A DNA stretch of 57,814 nucleotides, taken from assembly GCA_029261965.1 (NCBI GenBank), contig JAJDAH010000095.1, positions 1-57,814 of the forward strand, written 5' to 3'. The DNA is from Polyangiaceae bacterium (GTDB lineage: Bacteria > Myxococcota_A > Polyangia > Polyangiales > Polyangiaceae). How positions within the stretch are numbered: position 1 is the stretch's first letter; each line of letters opens with the position of its first letter. A program made the translations under genes and the position numbers. Positions 9,743 through 18,947 of this stretch are shown here, one piece after another. The notes under the pieces were generated by a model. That model saw only the letters and a list, made by a program, of their open reading frames with translations. It ran no database searches and was not told where the DNA came from.

Positions 9743-10693
9743 TCAGTTGACCGAGGCGCCGAGCTTTTGAATGAGCGTCGACGTGGTCTCGCACTGGTCC
9801 TTGTATTTTTTGGCCTTGGCGCTCCGACAGGCCCGCTTCGAGAAGGACTTGAGACGGCGAATCGCCTTCTCCTTCTGGGGGGGATCCATCACCGCGTAGG
9901 TGCTGCCCAGATTGAAGAGAATTTCCGGGTGGGAATCCCCTGCGACCTCTTCGGCTTTTTCCAGGGTGCTGACCATCCCGGGCAGATCGTCCCGCGCCTG
10001 GTTCACGTTCGCCAAGAGCGTGAACATTCCGTAGAGCGCGTTGTTGGTCTTCTCCGTGGGCGGAATGATGCGGGTGCCCTCTTCGAGTACCCCTTTGGCC
10101 TGATCATAGAGCTTGAGCGCGATGTAGAGGTCCGCGAGCGGAGGATAAAAATACGGGATCGTCGAGTTGTGCTGAATGGCCTTCGAGAAGTTGTCGATCG
10201 CTGCCTGCTCGTCGTCCGTCCACCAGGAAGCGTCGCCGAGCTCGTGGTAACACTCGGCGTAGCCCGGATCGTGCTCGATGCACTTTTTGAGCGGCTCTTT
10301 CGCTTCGGTGTACTGGTCGGGATTGCCGTCCCTCGCGATTTGCATCAGCGCGAAGCCACGCTTGTACCAGTAGTTCGCAAACTCCGGAGCGATGGAGACG
10401 GCACGCGACAGCGTCGACGCCATCTTGTCCCAGTCCTCCTTCTTCTCGTATGCCTTGGCGAGCTTCCAGATGATGCGATGGTTCGTCGGGTCGAGGCCCA
10501 TCGCTTGCTCGTACTTCGAGATCGCGCCTTCGACGTTGACCGCGACAGCTCTGTCGCCTTGGTTGGCCAAGTTGATTGCCTCGATGTGGCTTCGACTGCA
10601 CGAGGTTGACAGCACCGTCGCGGAGACGACAACCGCCCACGGGATCGCACTGGACAACACATGACGGAGCTTCGACACAAACGGGAGTTTCAT
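9743..10693 (-). CDS. TPR lipoprotein
   Basis: 316 residues from the ATG at 10693. An upstream in-frame start would add 37 residues ahead of the signal peptide and is unlikely. The N-terminus is a lipoprotein signal: basic MKLPFVSKLRH, a hydrophobic stretch, then the lipobox LSTSC, so the mature protein is probably lipid-anchored in the envelope. The rest is TPR-like, with units such as AISKYEQAMGLDPTN and AIDNFSKAIQHNSTIPY, suggesting a protein-binding scaffold. It lies between the FHA/GltG-like gene and the giant TPR gene on the same strand, which supports a role in the same envelope complex. In Myxococcus a barrel-type component is reported in this part of the cluster and this protein is clearly different, so it may be lineage-specific. 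The exact family is not recognised. Confidence 0.85.
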   Translation of the reverse strand: MKLPFVSKLRHVLSSAIPWAVVVSATVLSTSCSRSHIEAINLANQGDRAVAVNVEGAISKYEQAMGLDPTNHRIIWKLAKAYEKKEDWDKMASTLSRAVSIAPEFANYWYKRGFALMQIARDGNPDQYTEAKEPLKKCIEHDPGYAECYHELGDASWWTDDEQAAIDNFSKAIQHNSTIPYFYPPLADLYIALKLYDQAKGVLEEGTRIIPPTEKTNNALYGMFTLLANVNQARDDLPGMVSTLEKAEEVAGDSHPEILFNLGSTYAVMDPPQKEKAIRRLKSFSKRACRSAKAKKYKDQCETTSTLIQKLGASVN

Positions 10694-11022
10694 TCGGGAC
10701 TCACTTGTTCCTGGGTTGCCAGTCAGTAGGTGAAGCGAGGCGTGCCCGGCGGCCGGACGAGCGGGAGATTTCGGGGTCGGGCCACCGAGCAAGTTGGTGG
10801 CCAAAGTTGGCTAATTGTCCCGTAGACCCTCGAAAAATCAGGGGTCCTTGGGGGGCAGTGAGCATACTCAAACGCGGCTTCCGAAGTAAAGGCGCAAAGG
10901 AGGCGCCAGTAGCCCGGATTCGCTCAGGTTTTCACCGCCTCGCGGCAGGCCTTAAACGACTCGAGCCGCGCTCCCTCTCTAGAGGGGGCACGGCTCGCAT
11001 CGAGGTTTCGAGGGTGCTTCGG
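10694..11022. other. Intergenic region between TPR lipoprotein and FHA gene
   Basis: About 330 bases with no convincing gene. It holds the terminator-like hairpin of the upstream FHA gene at 10963-10996 and a weaker inverted repeat (GACCC/GGGTC) near 10827-10845. No strong promoter for the lipoprotein gene could be picked out by eye. Confidence 0.6.
10963..10996 (-). terminator. Hairpin terminator downstream of the FHA gene
   Basis: Nested inverted repeat GAGCCG...CGGCTC enclosing CCCTCT-ct-AGAGGG, starting about 27 bases past the stop codon of the FHA protein. On the minus strand it is followed by TCGTTTAAGG, which is only weakly T-rich, so termination may be partial. Confidence 0.55.
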
Positions 11023-13155
11023 TCAGCCAGGCGAGAACATGATCGGGTAGACGACCGTGACGATGCCGCCTTCAGGCTGCGGGAAGCTCAGCCCGTAGTA
11101 AGCACTGACCACGCAGCTGATTACTCCGGGATCCGGCAGGTCGGACCCACCATTGCCCACGTTCGAGACCGAACCGTCGCGACCGATGACGAAACGAACC
11201 GTCACGCGCCCTTCGAGGTTCGGGTTACTGCGCAGGCCGTTTTCGTAGCACATGCGGAAACGACCGTAGTTTTGACGAACGATGCGCTGAATGACCTCCG
11301 GCGGCAGTCGACCGCTCACCTGGGTCGCGCCCATCCGGACCTTCGGAGCTTTCGTGCGGTGCGAGCCGCCCAAGCGTCCGTGGCCTGAACCAAACCCTTG
11401 CCCCGTGCCGGTGCCCGCGCCGTGCCCGAGGGTTCCGATGTTGCCCAGGCCGATGCCTTCGCCTCGACCACCGCCACCTTCGCCGATACCCGACAGACCA
11501 AGGCCGCCGGCGCCGTAAGCGTCGCCAATCTCGTCGCCCCACATGTTGCCCATGGCGCTCACGTCGTCCATGCCGAGCGACGTGTCACGACCCCACGGGG
11601 CAGTCGGCGCGTTGGGATCACCGGCCGCTGCGGTGTTGAGCAGACCAATCATCCCGAACTCCATCGCTTCACGAAGTGCGGCCTGCCGCGCGATGTGCGG
11701 ATCGGGATTGTCCTTGGGGCCTTGCACCGCGTACCGCTTGTTCGTGTCGCGGCTCGTCTGCTTGCCCATCGAGCCTTCTTCGCCTTTGGCTCTGGTCCCG
11801 GTACCGCCTTCCTTGTTGTCGGCGTTTTCTTCCGTGACCGTATCGTCTTCCTTCTCCTCTTCCTCGCGCTCGGCAGCGGCCTTCAAGTACTGCTGAATGA
11901 GGTAGAGCTGATCCTTGTCGACACCTTCGTCGTCGGTCAGCCCGAGCGGCGGCACGAAGAACGCCATCGCTGCGATGATGCCCGCGTGTGCCAGGAACGA
12001 GAGCGCGAAGTACATGAACACCGCCCACTCGACCCCCGCGGCGACGCCGTGTTTCGCTGGCTTGCCGGCGTTCACCGCAGCGATCTGGAAAACAAAGTCG
12101 CCCACCTCGATCCGAGCACGCGACCCGCCGGGAAGCGGGATCTGATGGGCGCCGCTGAGTTCTGCGCAGGGTTGCGCTTTGGCTCGCGCCTCGTCGACCG
12201 TCATCTTGCCCTGGCCGGCGATGTCGATGCTGCCCTTCGCACCCTGCGGAATCACGAGCGCGATCCCCGAGGCGTCGGCCAGAACGACGGGAGCTCGGCT
12301 CGTACCGAGCTTCTCCGACGGGATGAAGAAGTCCGTTGCGAAGTTCTTCCCTTGCTCTTCCCCAACGTAGAAGCTGCGCGGCGGCGTCAGGTGCGAGACG
12401 TGAAGCACGTTCGTGCCCCACATGACCATGACCTCGACGGCTTGCACGTGCGGTAGCTCGACTTCGTCCGTGCTGACGTCGGGCCCGCTCTTGACGAGCG
12501 TGTAGGTGTACGTGCCGGGGGGAGCGTCGTCGGGCACTTCGAGCGCCGAACGCTGCGCCGCTTCCGCAGCGCCAGGCGCGAATGGATTCAAGGCACCGGG
12601 ATCGAACGGGCTGGCCGCCCCACCGCCACCGAAGGGACTCGAGCCTGCCGCCGCGGCAAACGGATTCGACCCACCGGGTGCAGCAGCCGGAGCGCCATCT
12701 CCACCAAAGGGATTGGCTGCCGGCGCGGGTGGCGCAGGCTCGGCCGCCGGTACCGCCGCGGCGGGAGCCGGCGCGGCTTCGGCCGCTGGCATGGGCGGAG
12801 GCGCCGCTGCCGCTGCTGCCGGAGCAGGGGCCGCTGCTTCGGCTCCTCCAGCCTCAGCGCTCTCGAGCTGGATCTTGGTGCCGCCGATCTCGATTTGATC
12901 GCCAACGTGGATCTTGCACTTGTTGACCCGCGCGCCGTTCACCATCGTGCCCGGCTCGTTGCCGAGATCGATGAGGGTGATGTCCTCGGGTCCCCCCACC
13001 TCGATGACGGCGTGCATGCGAGATGCTTGCTCGTCTTCGACGCGAAGATGACTCTTCGGGTCCTTACCAACCTTGACGATGTCTTGCGCGACGGTCTCGC
13101 GACGCAACAAAGTTTCGCCTTGGTACAGCGCAAACGTGAGAGCAGCCTTTGCCAT
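11023..13155 (-). CDS. FHA domain / single-pass membrane protein with AgmX-PglI C-terminal domain (GltG-like)
   Basis: 710 residues. Residues about 20-100 form an FHA phosphothreonine-binding domain, with VGKDPKSHLRV, SRMHAV and the LGNEPGTMVNG loop. Residues 105-200 are Ala/Pro/Gly-rich and carry five NPF/SPF motifs. One membrane helix lies at about 376-401. An acidic charged stretch at 430-445 and a Gly-rich stretch at 540-600 follow. The C-terminal 95 residues (VIQRIVRQNYGRFRMCYE, then VRFVIGRDGSV) match the TonB-like AgmX/PglI C-terminal domain. The order FHA-linker-membrane-periplasmic TonB-like domain is that of GltG/PglI of the Myxococcus gliding complex, or of its sporulation paralogue NfsG. 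Expected role: an inner-membrane link that senses phosphorylated partners in the cytoplasm and contacts the periplasmic complex. Family is confident; Glt versus Nfs is unresolved. Confidence 0.9.
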   Translation of the reverse strand: MAKAALTFALYQGETLLRRETVAQDIVKVGKDPKSHLRVEDEQASRMHAVIEVGGPEDITLIDLGNEPGTMVNGARVNKCKIHVGDQIEIGGTKIQLESAEAGGAEAAAPAPAAAAAAPPPMPAAEAAPAPAAAVPAAEPAPPAPAANPFGGDGAPAAAPGGSNPFAAAAGSSPFGGGGAASPFDPGALNPFAPGAAEAAQRSALEVPDDAPPGTYTYTLVKSGPDVSTDEVELPHVQAVEVMVMWGTNVLHVSHLTPPRSFYVGEEQGKNFATDFFIPSEKLGTSRAPVVLADASGIALVIPQGAKGSIDIAGQGKMTVDEARAKAQPCAELSGAHQIPLPGGSRARIEVGDFVFQIAAVNAGKPAKHGVAAGVEWAVFMYFALSFLAHAGIIAAMAFFVPPLGLTDDEGVDKDQLYLIQQYLKAAAEREEEEKEDDTVTEENADNKEGGTGTRAKGEEGSMGKQTSRDTNKRYAVQGPKDNPDPHIARQAALREAMEFGMIGLLNTAAAGDPNAPTAPWGRDTSLGMDDVSAMGNMWGDEIGDAYGAGGLGLSGIGEGGGGRGEGIGLGNIGTLGHGAGTGTGQGFGSGHGRLGGSHRTKAPKVRMGATQVSGRLPPEVIQRIVRQNYGRFRMCYENGLRSNPNLEGRVTVRFVIGRDGSVSNVGNGGSDLPDPGVISCVVSAYYGLSFPQPEGGIVTVVYPIMFSPG

Positions 13156-13238
13156 TGTCTTTCGTCTTCCCGATTTCGTTGCCTAAGGGGGGCGGCCCCG
13201 CTCGTCGAGGCCGCTCGCTCGTTAGGACTCTCGATTGC

Positions 13239-13496
13239 TCAGAGGTTCTCGACCGACTTCAACATTTCCGGCACGAACGAAGTTCGCGGTCGAATCAGCG
13301 TGGTGCGAGCCGCGCTGGGACGAACACGAATCGTCGCGTCGTTCGGACCAAACCCACCGGCGTTCAGCGGGTCATCATCGAACTCGTAGCCGTAGCCTTC
13401 GTCGCCTTCTTCCTCCTGCGCGAGCGCAGTGGTCGAAGCCATGGAAACGAGGGCAAACGCGGCGCCAATTGCAGCAAATTTCTTCCAACGAACCAT
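13239..13496 (-). CDS. Small secreted acidic protein of the Glt-like cluster
   Basis: 85 residues from the ATG at 13496, chosen because a strong GGGAGG site lies 7-12 bases upstream; a longer in-frame start at 13637 lacks support. The N-terminus is a signal peptide (MVRWKKFAAIGAAFAL, cleavage likely after TTALA). The mature part is about 58 residues. It begins with an acidic, Tyr-containing segment (QEEEGDEGYGYEFDDD) and ends with a basic, Arg-rich segment (RPRTSFVPEML). It lies between the TPR lipoprotein and the FHA gene, where gliding clusters carry a small GltF-type gene, but no homology can be asserted. A terminator-like element separates it from the upstream gene, so it may have its own promoter. 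Confidence 0.75.
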   Translation of the reverse strand: MVRWKKFAAIGAAFALVSMASTTALAQEEEGDEGYGYEFDDDPLNAGGFGPNDATIRVRPSAARTTLIRPRTSFVPEMLKSVENL

Positions 13497-13666
13497 TACA
13501 GCCTCCCGGGAATTTTCCGGTAGAATTACAGTCTCATTGTACTGTGCCCGAAGGCGCCGAGTCAACCGCGATCTCCCGAAGTCTGCCGGGATTTCGCTTG
13601 CTCGCCGCGCGATGGGGTGCACGACGGGCCATGTCATGAGACACCGATCGGCTATCGAGGTTCCGC

Positions 13667-13693
13667 AAAAGATCCCTCGGGACCCAATCTTTT
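13667..13693. terminator. Bidirectional terminator-like inverted repeat
   Basis: AAAAGAT at 13667-13673 pairs with ATCTTTT at 13687-13693, and an inner GC stem (GATCC/GGACC type) lies between them. This gives an A-tract/stem/T-tract element able to work in either direction. It lies about 35 bases past the stop of the TPR lipoprotein gene ending at 13726. A second GC hairpin (CCCGCG...CGCGGG, 13700-13717) lies between that stop and this element. Confidence 0.55.
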
Positions 13694-13725
13694 AGAATTC
13701 CCGCGTCGGGGCGCGGGCCGCGGCC

Positions 13726-15207
13726 TCACTTCGGTGGGGGCGGAGGCGGATTCTTCGCGGCGGCAGCTGCGTCGGCCTTCTTCTTCTCGGAGATCGCCTT
13801 GAGCCGTGCGTCTTCCTCGGCCTTGAGGCGCTTGCCGTCCTTGATGAACTGAACGGTGTCTCGGATGTCCTGGACACGATCCTTCGAGCGCTTCACCGCC
13901 TCGGCGTACGCCGAATCGCCACCGGCCTTTCGAACGAAGTCCTCGTAGATGTCCGCGGCCTTCTCCAGCATGGGGACGGCCGACTCCTCTTCGCCCTTGG
14001 CCTTGAACTCCTGGGTGAGGATGGCCTCGTTGTAATAGGGCTCCGGACGGTCGGGCTCGAGCTTCTTGGCCTTTTCGAGATGGCCTCCCGCCTCCTTGAT
14101 CTTCGCCTGGTTGCCCGGGTTGATCTGGCCTCGAATCGCCAACGCGATGCCCAGGTGCGCCTCGAACGTGTCGGGTTTGAGCTTGAGGGCCGCGCCGTAT
14201 GCCTTTTCCGCTTCACTGAAGCCACGGAAACCTAGGCTGACCGCCGCGTAGTTCATGTGCGCCTCGAAAAAGCCCGGGTCGAGCTGACGCGCGCGGCCGA
14301 AGCTCTTGACGGCGCCGTTGTAGTTCTTGAGCTCGACCTGGATCAGCCCCGCCGTGTTGTGAATCGGCGCGTACTTCGGGTTCTTCTGGATGGCTTGCGA
14401 CGCAACGAGAGCCGCGAGATCGAGCTGCTGCCGGTTGACGTCAGTGCCCTTGGAACCGGAGACCACGAGTCTACGCCGGCGCTTCTTGCCTCGTCCGGTC
14501 GCCTTTTCGCTCGACCCGGCCTTCTTTCTCGCCAGCTCCAGGTAGTAGATGGACAGCTGGTTGAACGCGGGCATGAAGCTATCGTCGATCGCGAGGGCTC
14601 GCTGAATGTTCTTTTTGGCGCGCTCGAGATCGTTCGCACCGTCGCCATCCGACTTGTCGTTCGCTCGCTCCATCTGAAGCGCCGCCAAGCTGACGAGCGC
14701 CTCCACGTTCTGGAACTTCGCATCCCGAATGATTTGCTCGAGATCCCGAATCGTGGAATCGAGGTCCCCACCCTTGCTGTAGCCATAGAGCGCGAGTTGC
14801 GCACGCGCGCGGTGGAAGTTCGCGTCCGCGGCTTTGGCCGCGTTGAACTGCGCCAGCGCCTTCGCGTCCATGCCGCACCGCTGGTAGGCCAGCCCGGCGT
14901 TGTAAATCGCTTCCGGGAAATCTTTCCCGGTAGCGTCCTTCTGTTCCTTGGCCGCAGCCATGAACGTGTCGGCGGTTCCGGTGCAGTCACTCTGGGACCA
15001 CTCACCAGCTTTGTCGGTCGCGGCGAACTTCTTGAGGGCTTTTTCGAAGCCTTCCGCCGCAGCCTTGACGACCATGTCGCCGCTCTTGGTTTTCTTGCCG
15101 CTGATCTGGTCGGGGCTGAGGGGACCCTTGCCACCGCCGCCGCCGCCGCAAGCAGCGACGAGCAGCGCAACACCGGCAACTCCGAAGTAACGAGCTTGGT
15201 ATCTCAC
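13726..15207 (-). CDS. TPR lipoprotein (GltE/AglT-like)
   Basis: 493 residues from a GTG at 15207. The start overlaps the upstream stop as GTGA and has a GAGGAGAAG site, so it is translationally coupled to the 1244-aa protein; a longer frame begins inside that gene and is rejected. The signal peptide ends in the lipobox LVAAC, followed by a run of six glycines. TPR-like units fill residues about 130-430 (for example FEAHMNYAAVSLGFRGFSEA). The C-terminus is charged, then poly-Ala and poly-Pro. Size (AglT is about 480 aa), lipid anchor, repeats and position right after a GltD-like gene all fit GltE/AglT, the TPR lipoprotein of the gliding complex (paralogue NfsE). Confidence 0.85.
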   Translation of the reverse strand: MRYQARYFGVAGVALLVAACGGGGGGKGPLSPDQISGKKTKSGDMVVKAAAEGFEKALKKFAATDKAGEWSQSDCTGTADTFMAAAKEQKDATGKDFPEAIYNAGLAYQRCGMDAKALAQFNAAKAADANFHRARAQLALYGYSKGGDLDSTIRDLEQIIRDAKFQNVEALVSLAALQMERANDKSDGDGANDLERAKKNIQRALAIDDSFMPAFNQLSIYYLELARKKAGSSEKATGRGKKRRRRLVVSGSKGTDVNRQQLDLAALVASQAIQKNPKYAPIHNTAGLIQVELKNYNGAVKSFGRARQLDPGFFEAHMNYAAVSLGFRGFSEAEKAYGAALKLKPDTFEAHLGIALAIRGQINPGNQAKIKEAGGHLEKAKKLEPDRPEPYYNEAILTQEFKAKGEEESAVPMLEKAADIYEDFVRKAGGDSAYAEAVKRSKDRVQDIRDTVQFIKDGKRLKAEEDARLKAISEKKKADAAAAAKNPPPPPPK

Positions 15208-18200
15208 TTCTTCTTCTCCTCGTCCTTGTTGATGCGCTCGGCCTTCTTTTCTTCGGTGATGATGACGAATGGTTCGCCGCCAATCTGCACCGGGTAGGGC
15301 CTTTCTTTCAGAGTCGAGTTGACTCGGTTCGGAGCGCCGCGGAATTCGTCGATGAGGTGGAACTCGGCCTTGTAGTTTTCGGCGAGCCACTCCTCGCACG
15401 ACCGGCTGAACTGATCGAAGTACTGGTATTTGACCGAATAGCCGAGACACAGCTCGTAGGCGCCGCGCGCCTGCCTCTTGTACGGCTCGGACGCGTCATC
15501 CAGGGCGCCGTAGTACGCCGTGCGGATTTCGTAGTCTTTCTCCCACGCTTTCGGGATGGGAGCGGACCGGAAGTCCTTGACGAACGTTCCCCACATTTCG
15601 CCCACGCGAGAGCCTGCAGCGATGACCCAGCGCGGCGGCGGAACCGGCTCGAGATCCACGATCTTCTTGTAGTCAGTCGCCACGTCTTTGATGGCCGCGG
15701 CCTTCTTGATGTACCAATCCTTGACCTTGGTACCGATGTGCTTGGTGATGCCCGCCTTGTCCTTCTGTCCCTTGTATTCTGGGAAGACGAGCGTATCGAC
15801 CTTGGCTTTCTTCGATTTCTCCGCGAAGTAGAGCAAGCCTTCGCCGACCGCTTCGAGCGCGCGACCGACTCGCCGTAAGGCGGCGGACTGATTGCCATCG
15901 GCTGATTTTTCGATCGAAGCCACCGCCTTCTTCGGGTCCTTCCAGAGCGCAACGACCTTGCGGTACTCGCCGTCACTCAGCCGGCCCTGCTTCATCTCCA
16001 CATAGGCAAGACCGAGAAGCGCGTGGGCTTGGGCCTGAATGTCGAGATCCGCCTTCGTGTCGATGAGCCTCATCGCGCCGGCGAGGCGTTTGCGAACCTC
16101 GTTCCATTCCTTCTTCTCGCCGTAGTGCGCGGCGATGGCGAACGCGATCTGCGCGGTCTTCTGCGGCTCTTTGCGACCGAAGTACTGATTGAAGTTCTTC
16201 GCCGCCGCGATGGCTTCGTCCTCTTGGCCGAGACCGAGGCGGAGAACCGCAGCATCGCTCAAGGCCTGACCGGCGAACTCCCCGCGGTACTTCGTTTGCT
16301 TGGCGTAACGTTCGTAGAAGTCGGCAGCGCGGTCGTACACCGCGATCGCCTGGTAGTTTCCACCGATCTCGTAAGTGGCCTTCATGGCGAGATCGCTGTC
16401 CTCCATGCCGTAGCGCTTGTCGAGCAGGATCAATCTGGCCTGAATCGACTTCGCGAGGAGGCGACCTGCCTGGTACGACTTCGCCATGTTGTAGACGATT
16501 TCGTCCATCTTCCCGCACTGCGACTTCTCGCCGGCGAGAAGCTGTTTCTCCCCGTAGGTCCGCCACAAGTCGAGATACGCATCGCCACCCTTCTTGTAGG
16601 TCGCGAGCGCCTTGGCGTTGTCATTGCCATCCGCCGCCTTGTCGGCGAGCTCGACGGTTTTTTCGGCCTTCAGGCGCTTGATGTCGCACTGAATGCGCGT
16701 CAGGAGCGTGCACTGCTCCTTGTTGTCCTCGAACTTCTGCTCGGTACCGCAGTAGAGATCGAGGAAAACGGGCACGTCGTCGCCCATGTCGTCGAAGCAG
16801 TCGGGCCGAGGGGGATCGAGCCTGGCACCAATGACGTTGATCGCCTCGAGGTAGAGCTGAGCGGCGTAGATGCCGGCGTCCTTGTCGGCGTGGTTGATGG
16901 CCACGTCGCGGAACGCGATCGCGGCTTCCTCCCAATGCTGCGACTCGAAGTAAGTGCGCGCGCGGGCGTACTTGACCTCGACGTACTGCTCCTCCGCGTT
17001 CGCGTCGCCCTTCTTCGGGATGATGTAACAGACGTATCGGTTGAACGCCTGCACCATGCCCTTCTGCATGGACGTCATCTCTTTCGGTTTGTACTTCTCC
17101 GCGTCGCCCTTCTGAGCTTCGCGGTCCTCCTTGCTTCCTCCCTTGGGGCCGAGCCCCTTGCCCTTGCGGTCGGAGTCACCCTTGTGGGCGAGGTCGTACA
17201 TCTTCTGGTAGCAGAGCACCGAAGCGTAGGCGGCCTCGGCGGCCTCGGGCTTGGTGGGATCTTCTTCGACGACCGAGTCGAAGGCCGGACCGCAGTCCTC
17301 CCAACGCTGGCGAAAGTACAAGAGGTCCGCCATGGCGTACTTGATCTTGTAGATGTTCGGCCAGTCTTCCTTGATGATTCGCGGGAACTTGAACTTCGCG
17401 AAATCCTTCGACGTGAAGTTGTCGACGACCTTCTTGTAGATGGTCGCCGCGAGATCCATCGTGCGCTCGTCGCCCGTGCCGCGGACGCCGCCGGAGCCCA
17501 CGGCCTCGAGGTGCCAGCTCATCGCGGTCTCCGAGAGAAGCTCGGCCGTCTTGTTGCTGCATTCGAGCTTCTTCGACGACGGGTGTTTCGCTTTGATGAA
17601 GTCGTTGCGCGTCGTCATCTGAGTCTCGAGCTCTTTGACGATGACCGGCTTGTTCGACGAGTTGATCGCCGCCACGGCCTGGGTGATCTGCGACTGGTAA
17701 AAGCAGAAGTAGTCGCCGCTGTCGCGGCTCTTCAGGTCACGGTAGAGCGTGATGGCCTCGCGGTAGTGGCCAGTATCGATGTAGGCGTGACCGAGCTCGC
17801 GCAGCATGTGAAGCGTCTTCTTGTCGCCGGTTTTGTCACCACTCAGCGGCCGGAAGAAGTTGTACGCGGCGTCCGGCGCACCCGACGCGGCGTAAACCGG
17901 AATCAGATCTCGGCGGGCCGACTTTTGGAGCTGCTTGGCGTTCGGGAGACTCGAGTGCTGGTTGCCGTACTCGATGACCTTCTTGAACTCGTTCATGGCG
18001 AGCTTGAACTCGCCCTTGTTCCAGTGAACGTAACCGAGCTTGTACCGCGCGTACCCGAACACCTTGTTCTTCGGCGCCGGGTACTTGATCACTTCTTTGT
18101 ACGAGTCGCGCGCCAGATCCCATTGGGCTGGATCGGCCTGCGCCTCGATGAAAAACAGCTCTCCGAACGCGAGGTAGGCGTTCGGGATGTAGGGTGACTT

Positions 18201-18938
18201 GGGCGCCTTCTGGATGAGCTCCAGATAGACTTCACGCGCCTTCTTGAAGTTCTTCGCCTGCTCCCACTCGTAGGCGAGGTAGTACATGACCTCGTCGATC
18301 TTCGAGTAGTTCGGGTACGCGTTTTTCATGATCGTGTAGAAACGAATCGCGTTCTTCCGCGCGCTTCGGACGATCTTCTTGGCCTTGGACGCTTCTTTGC
18401 GCGCCTTGGAGATGTTGGCTGCTTGCCCCTTCTTCTTGGAGCGCTTGAGGTCCTGGGCGCGAATTTCGGCCTCGACCTTGTCGCGATCGGCCGCCGACTC
18501 GAGCTCGACGTACCCTTCGGCCAGTCGACGAATCAGCTGTGGCCGGTCCGGTGATTTCTTCGAGGTGCGCTTGTAGAGGCGCTCGAGGCCGGTAATCTCG
18601 GTGATGAGCAGCGCCCGGGCACGAGCCTTGAGGCGCGTCTTGCGCGTATCTCGTTGCCCGGCGGCCATCGCCGACGTCGGGTTCTTGGGTTTGGTGTCCC
18701 GCTGGGACTTCTTGCCTCGGGGCGGAGGCTTCGACTTGAACGCAGCGCTGCGCTTCTTTTTGATGTCGAACTTCTTGGGGCCACCCGGGCAGACCTCGAG
18801 CTCCTTGTAAGCCTTCGCGTCCACGCACGTGGGGCTGAGCTTGGGCTTGGCTTTCGCCGCCGCGTGAGCAGCCCCCGGCGTCGCCAAAATGACGCCGAGC
18901 GCTAGGGTCAGAACCGTAGGAAAAAGTCGCGCACTCAT
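15204..18938 (-). CDS. Large periplasmic TPR protein (GltD/AgmU-like)
   Basis: 1244 residues with a clear Sec signal peptide (cleavage near AAHAAA, about residue 27). A basic, Lys-rich region (30-110) follows, then many degenerate TPR units, for example AREVYLELIQKAPKSP, FKLAMNEFKKVIEYG, AATIYKKVVDNF and AIAAAKNFNQYFG. Cysteines are scattered through the middle. Size and build match AgmU/GltD (about 1.2 kDa x 100), the periplasmic TPR protein of Myxococcus gliding, or its paralogue NfsD. A GGGAGG site overlaps the stop region of the upstream gene (9-base gap) and the next gene overlaps its stop, so the three genes form one tightly coupled operon. Expected role: periplasmic scaffold between the inner-membrane and outer-membrane parts. 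Confidence 0.88.
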   Translation of the reverse strand: MSARLFPTVLTLALGVILATPGAAHAAAKAKPKLSPTCVDAKAYKELEVCPGGPKKFDIKKKRSAAFKSKPPPRGKKSQRDTKPKNPTSAMAAGQRDTRKTRLKARARALLITEITGLERLYKRTSKKSPDRPQLIRRLAEGYVELESAADRDKVEAEIRAQDLKRSKKKGQAANISKARKEASKAKKIVRSARKNAIRFYTIMKNAYPNYSKIDEVMYYLAYEWEQAKNFKKAREVYLELIQKAPKSPYIPNAYLAFGELFFIEAQADPAQWDLARDSYKEVIKYPAPKNKVFGYARYKLGYVHWNKGEFKLAMNEFKKVIEYGNQHSSLPNAKQLQKSARRDLIPVYAASGAPDAAYNFFRPLSGDKTGDKKTLHMLRELGHAYIDTGHYREAITLYRDLKSRDSGDYFCFYQSQITQAVAAINSSNKPVIVKELETQMTTRNDFIKAKHPSSKKLECSNKTAELLSETAMSWHLEAVGSGGVRGTGDERTMDLAATIYKKVVDNFTSKDFAKFKFPRIIKEDWPNIYKIKYAMADLLYFRQRWEDCGPAFDSVVEEDPTKPEAAEAAYASVLCYQKMYDLAHKGDSDRKGKGLGPKGGSKEDREAQKGDAEKYKPKEMTSMQKGMVQAFNRYVCYIIPKKGDANAEEQYVEVKYARARTYFESQHWEEAAIAFRDVAINHADKDAGIYAAQLYLEAINVIGARLDPPRPDCFDDMGDDVPVFLDLYCGTEQKFEDNKEQCTLLTRIQCDIKRLKAEKTVELADKAADGNDNAKALATYKKGGDAYLDLWRTYGEKQLLAGEKSQCGKMDEIVYNMAKSYQAGRLLAKSIQARLILLDKRYGMEDSDLAMKATYEIGGNYQAIAVYDRAADFYERYAKQTKYRGEFAGQALSDAAVLRLGLGQEDEAIAAAKNFNQYFGRKEPQKTAQIAFAIAAHYGEKKEWNEVRKRLAGAMRLIDTKADLDIQAQAHALLGLAYVEMKQGRLSDGEYRKVVALWKDPKKAVASIEKSADGNQSAALRRVGRALEAVGEGLLYFAEKSKKAKVDTLVFPEYKGQKDKAGITKHIGTKVKDWYIKKAAAIKDVATDYKKIVDLEPVPPPRWVIAAGSRVGEMWGTFVKDFRSAPIPKAWEKDYEIRTAYYGALDDASEPYKRQARGAYELCLGYSVKYQYFDQFSRSCEEWLAENYKAEFHLIDEFRGAPNRVNSTLKERPYPVQIGGEPFVIITEEKKAERINKDEEKKK

Positions 18939-18947
18939 GATTTTTCG

